DNA of 6,781 nt from Methanobrevibacter sp. (GTDB lineage: Archaea; Methanobacteriota; Methanobacteria; Methanobacteriales; Methanobacteriaceae), in the NCBI GenBank assembly GCA_017652345.1, contig JAGCBE010000109.1:1-6781 (forward strand), read 5' to 3'. The notes beneath the pieces are model-generated. The model ran no database searches. It saw nothing but the letters and a program-made list of their open reading frames with translations, and was not told where the DNA came from. Position 1 is the first letter of the stretch. Each line of letters opens with the position of its first letter. The position numbers and the translations under genes were made by a program. Of this stretch, positions 5,622 to 6,781 are shown one piece after another.

Positions 5622-5860
5622 TAATACTCACCTTCCCATTTATATACAAATTGTTTTGTTTCAACCTTACCATTTTTAATTCTATAACCATCTACCACAA
5701 TTCTAAATGGTATATCTTTACCAACTTCATAAAATTGTCTTGTTGTGGGTATATTATTAATATCAAAATGTCCGTCCTCATGTTCTTTACATTCTACAAA
5801 AGTAGAAAAACAACATCCGCAACAATCACATTTATATACTTTCTTTGTTTCAATTTTCAT
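5621..5860 (-). CDS. Small C2H2 zinc-finger protein
   Basis: A 79-aa protein whose N-terminus is an almost perfect classical C2H2 zinc finger: Y9, C11, C14, F18, H27 and H31 give the Y-x-C-x2-C-x3-F-x5-C-x2-H-x3-H pattern. Cys24 replaces the usual Leu, and extra cysteines C13, C16 and C17 crowd the knuckle. The rest (residues 32-79) is beta-rich, with PFRIVVDGYRIKNGKVETKQFVYKWEGEY. Zinc binding is likely from the spacing. DNA or protein binding is possible, but a single finger does not show which. ATG 5860 is preferred to an in-frame upstream start because AAGGAGGG lies eight bases before it. It sits 13 bases after the preceding stop and overlaps the next start by one base. Confidence 0.85.
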   Translation of the reverse strand: MKIETKKVYKCDCCGCCFSTFVECKEHEDGHFDINNIPTTRQFYEVGKDIPFRIVVDGYRIKNGKVETKQFVYKWEGEY

Positions 5861-5873
5861 CTGTTTACCCTCC

Positions 5874-6194
5874 TTAATCATATTCAATCAATTCACATTC
5901 AACCCATGTAACACGTTCACCATTATATATAATTTCTATCATACTTGAATAATAGCCGTTTTGCTCTGAATAACACGGAACAAATACCATTTTTCCAACA
6001 TTCCCGAATCTAAAACCACTTCCTGCAACTTCTTCAAAAATCAAAAATTCGTTAAATTCACAAGCTTTAGCAATATCGTCTATTGCTTTAAAATCTGCAT
6101 AATTATTCTCACAGCAATCTTGCTCATGTGAATAAGTTAAAATACCGCCATTATCAAAAAGTATATAATAATCATTTATTTCTTTAATTCGCAT
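5874..6194 (-). CDS. Early protein with HEQDCCE motif (DUF7448-like)
   Basis: A 106-aa protein. The signature is HEQDCCENNYADF (residues 23-35) with a later VPCYSEQNGYYSS (72-84) and WVECELIEYD at the C-terminus. The H-x-Q-D-C-C-E block recalls a phage and plasmid family of unknown function (DUF7448, named from memory). The His, Asp and paired Cys suggest metal binding or a structural site, but no activity is established. No membrane segment is present. ATG 6194 has AGAGGGG nine bases upstream and overlaps the previous gene by 11 bases. It is part of the early operon ahead of the replication genes. Confidence 0.8.
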   Translation of the reverse strand: MRIKEINDYYILFDNGGILTYSHEQDCCENNYADFKAIDDIAKACEFNEFLIFEEVAGSGFRFGNVGKMVFVPCYSEQNGYYSSMIEIIYNGERVTWVECELIEYD

Positions 6195-6444
6195 CAGTAT
6201 ATTCCCCTCTCATTGAAACAATACATTTTGTACTTGTGGCAGTAAATGACCGGATGCACATTGAATAAGTTGAAATGTAAATAAAACAGACAAATTCACC
6301 ATTTGCGAATAACATACCCGATTCGCTACTAACACTTTTACTCCTGGAAACTACATACTTTAATTCCCTTAAAGCCCTATAATATAGGGCTTTAAAAGAA
6401 TTAAATTCATACATAACACCGTTGGACAGTTCAGCTTTAAACAT
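6184..6444 (-). CDS. Small early protein of unknown function
   Basis: An 86-aa protein that I do not recognise. It begins MFKAELSNGVMYEFNSFKALYYRALRE, probably a strand-strand-helix unit. A Ser-rich linker (SRSKSVSSESG, residues 33-43) follows, then a beta-rich, Cys/Ser/Thr-rich half (FVCFIYISTYSMCIRSF). ATG 6444 directly abuts the preceding stop codon, and its ribosome binding site GCGGAGG lies inside the end of that gene, so the two should be translated together. Codons 17-25 contain a perfect 13-bp-arm DNA dyad (6369-6395), recorded separately. Confidence 0.75.
   Translation of the reverse strand: MFKAELSNGVMYEFNSFKALYYRALRELKYVVSRSKSVSSESGMLFANGEFVCFIYISTYSMCIRSFTATSTKCIVSMRGEYTDAN
6369..6395. 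repeat. Perfect 27-base dyad inside a coding sequence
   Basis: Arms TTAAAGCCCTATA (6369-6381) and TATAGGGCTTTAA (6383-6395) are exact inverted copies around one central base. The dyad lies within the 86-aa gene. No T-run follows on either strand, so it is not an intrinsic terminator. It could be a protein-binding site, an RNase target in the mRNA, or a cruciform-forming site. Its function is unknown. Confidence 0.85.
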
Positions 6445-6639
6445 TTACATTACCTCCGCAACTTTTTTAATAATATCATTGGTTATATAATCATAACCAA
6501 TAGCATCCAAATACCTACGAAAGCTTTCTAATGTTGCATTAGTGAAGAATTTAAAATAACGGTCTAATTCTATCAAAACAATAGCTTCTTTTGCACCTGG
6601 CACATAACCAACCTTTTTATAAGTATTAAACTCTCCCAT
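6445..6639 (-). CDS. First gene of the early operon, unknown function
   Basis: A 64-aa protein, first in the leftward early operon. ATG 6639 has AAAGGGGG about seven bases upstream, one of the strongest ribosome binding sites here. It starts with a GEFNTYKKVGYVPGAKEA segment, then a strand (AIVLIELDRYFKF) and a helix (TLESFRRYLDAIGYD), and ends in a second helix (TNDIIKKVAEVM). The TLESFRRYL piece resembles the GTLEKCKEYI and GSFEICRDWM pieces of two later small genes, hinting at a shared micro-domain, but the match is weak. No known family was recognised. Confidence 0.75.
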   Translation of the reverse strand: MGEFNTYKKVGYVPGAKEAIVLIELDRYFKFFTNATLESFRRYLDAIGYDYITNDIIKKVAEVM

Positions 6640-6662
6640 GATTCAACCCCCTTTCTTTGTCT

Positions 6663-6688
6663 ATATTATTACATAAATGTAATAATAT
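6663..6688. promoter_or_regulatory. Perfect dyad at the early promoter (operator candidate)
   Basis: Arms ATATTATTACAT (6663-6674) and ATGTAATAATAT (6677-6688) are exact inverted copies around AA. The dyad contains the putative -10 box of the early operon, and its centre falls at the expected transcription start near 6675. A protein bound here would block initiation. It is very AT-rich, so a cruciform or early-melting site is an alternative. Confidence 0.7.
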
Positions 6689-6710
6689 TCAGTTTCTAAA
6701 TAATCAACAA
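6682..6710 (-). promoter_or_regulatory. Putative promoter of the early operon
   Basis: TTGTTG (6710-6705) and TATTAT (6687-6682) are separated by 17 bases on the minus strand. The -10 box is good (five of six) and the -35 box weak (three of six), so activation or a different promoter cannot be excluded. A start near 6675 would leave a 36-base leader before the strong ribosome binding site and the 6639 ATG. All genes down to the ATPase could be read from here. Confidence 0.45.
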
Positions 6711-6733
6711 TTTCCAACATAATTATTAAACTA

Positions 6734-6774
6734 TTGTAACATTTGGGGAATTTTTGTAACATTTTTGTAACATT
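6734..6774. repeat. Three TTGTAACATT direct repeats upstream of the early promoter
   Basis: TTGTAACATT occurs at 6734-6743, 6754-6763 and 6765-6774, with start-to-start spacing of 20 and 11 bases, close to two turns and one turn of B-DNA. Each core TGTAACA is itself nearly palindromic. They lie 20-70 bases upstream of the early promoter -35 region and share TGTAA with the nearby dyad. They may be activator, repressor or replication-protein sites. No gene is visible in 6640-6781. Confidence 0.7.
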
Positions 6775-6781
6775 CTAAAAT

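Noticed and set aside
177..5948. Plus-strand open frames of 60-120 codons across the window
   Set aside because: They lie opposite well-supported minus-strand genes, mostly lack ribosome binding sites, and their translations are low-complexity Phe/Tyr/Asn-rich runs typical of antisense AT-rich frames.
6775..6781. Window end as the exact phage genome terminus
   Set aside because: The minus-strand 5' end reads ATTTTAG, without the AAA-type terminal repeat of phi29 or Cp-1, and the other genome end is not available to compare.
1..6781. CRISPR array, tRNA, insertion sequence or defence island
   Set aside because: No repeat-spacer pattern, cloverleaf, transposase or nuclease was seen. Every supported gene fits a lytic protein-primed phage module.

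Overview
The window looks like part of a small phi29-like (protein-primed, Salasmaviridae/Guelinviridae-type) podovirus of a low-GC Gram-positive host, most likely a Clostridia or other Firmicutes bacterium. The reasons are strong AT bias, AGGAGG-type ribosome binding sites, and a set of hallmark genes: family B protein-primed DNA polymerase, a probable terminal protein directly upstream of it, a gp16-type DNA packaging ATPase, a small probable SSB, and a holin/endolysin pair. Every supported gene lies on the minus strand, so the biological reading direction is from base 6781 to base 1. No plus-strand gene is supported.

Reading in that direction: bases 6781-6640 are a non-coding promoter region with three TTGTAACATT direct repeats and a perfect 12-bp-arm dyad over the putative -10 box. 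Bases 6639-5276 hold six tightly packed small early genes (61-106 aa). None has a certain function. One carries a canonical C2H2 zinc finger, one an HEQDCCE motif, and two adjacent ones are clear paralogues. Bases 5283-4603 encode the probable terminal protein, 4601-2412 the DNA polymerase (729 aa) and 2410-1400 the packaging ATPase. These three are separated by single bases and look translationally coupled. A strong sigma-A-like promoter (1396-1370) with a 7+7 bp dyad in its leader then drives a 109-aa probable ssDNA-binding protein (1309-980), which ends at an intrinsic terminator (968-941).

The most interesting element is at 926-847. A second promoter is nested in that terminator: its -35 box TTTACA overlaps the terminator loop, with a 17-base spacer to TATATT. 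It would start an RNA at G926 that folds into the phi29 prohead RNA (pRNA) layout: a long closing A helix, a C helix, a 5'-side asymmetric CE bulge, an E hairpin, and a D hairpin whose loop is complementary to the CE bulge. Sequence similarity to phi29 pRNA is not apparent, and the core is only about 80 nt. It is a candidate for an undescribed compact pRNA, the expected partner of the gp16-type ATPase. The same RNA forms the leader of the lysis genes (holin 821-570, NlpC/P60-like endolysin 573-22). Its last CCC can pair either with the pRNA 5' GGG or with the holin ribosome binding site.

A further gene starts at 41 and leaves the window at base 1. The terminal protein and polymerase would prime and copy the linear genome, the SSB would coat displaced strands, the ATPase plus pRNA would package it, and the holin and endolysin would release progeny. 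All functional assignments come from reading motifs. No database search was run.
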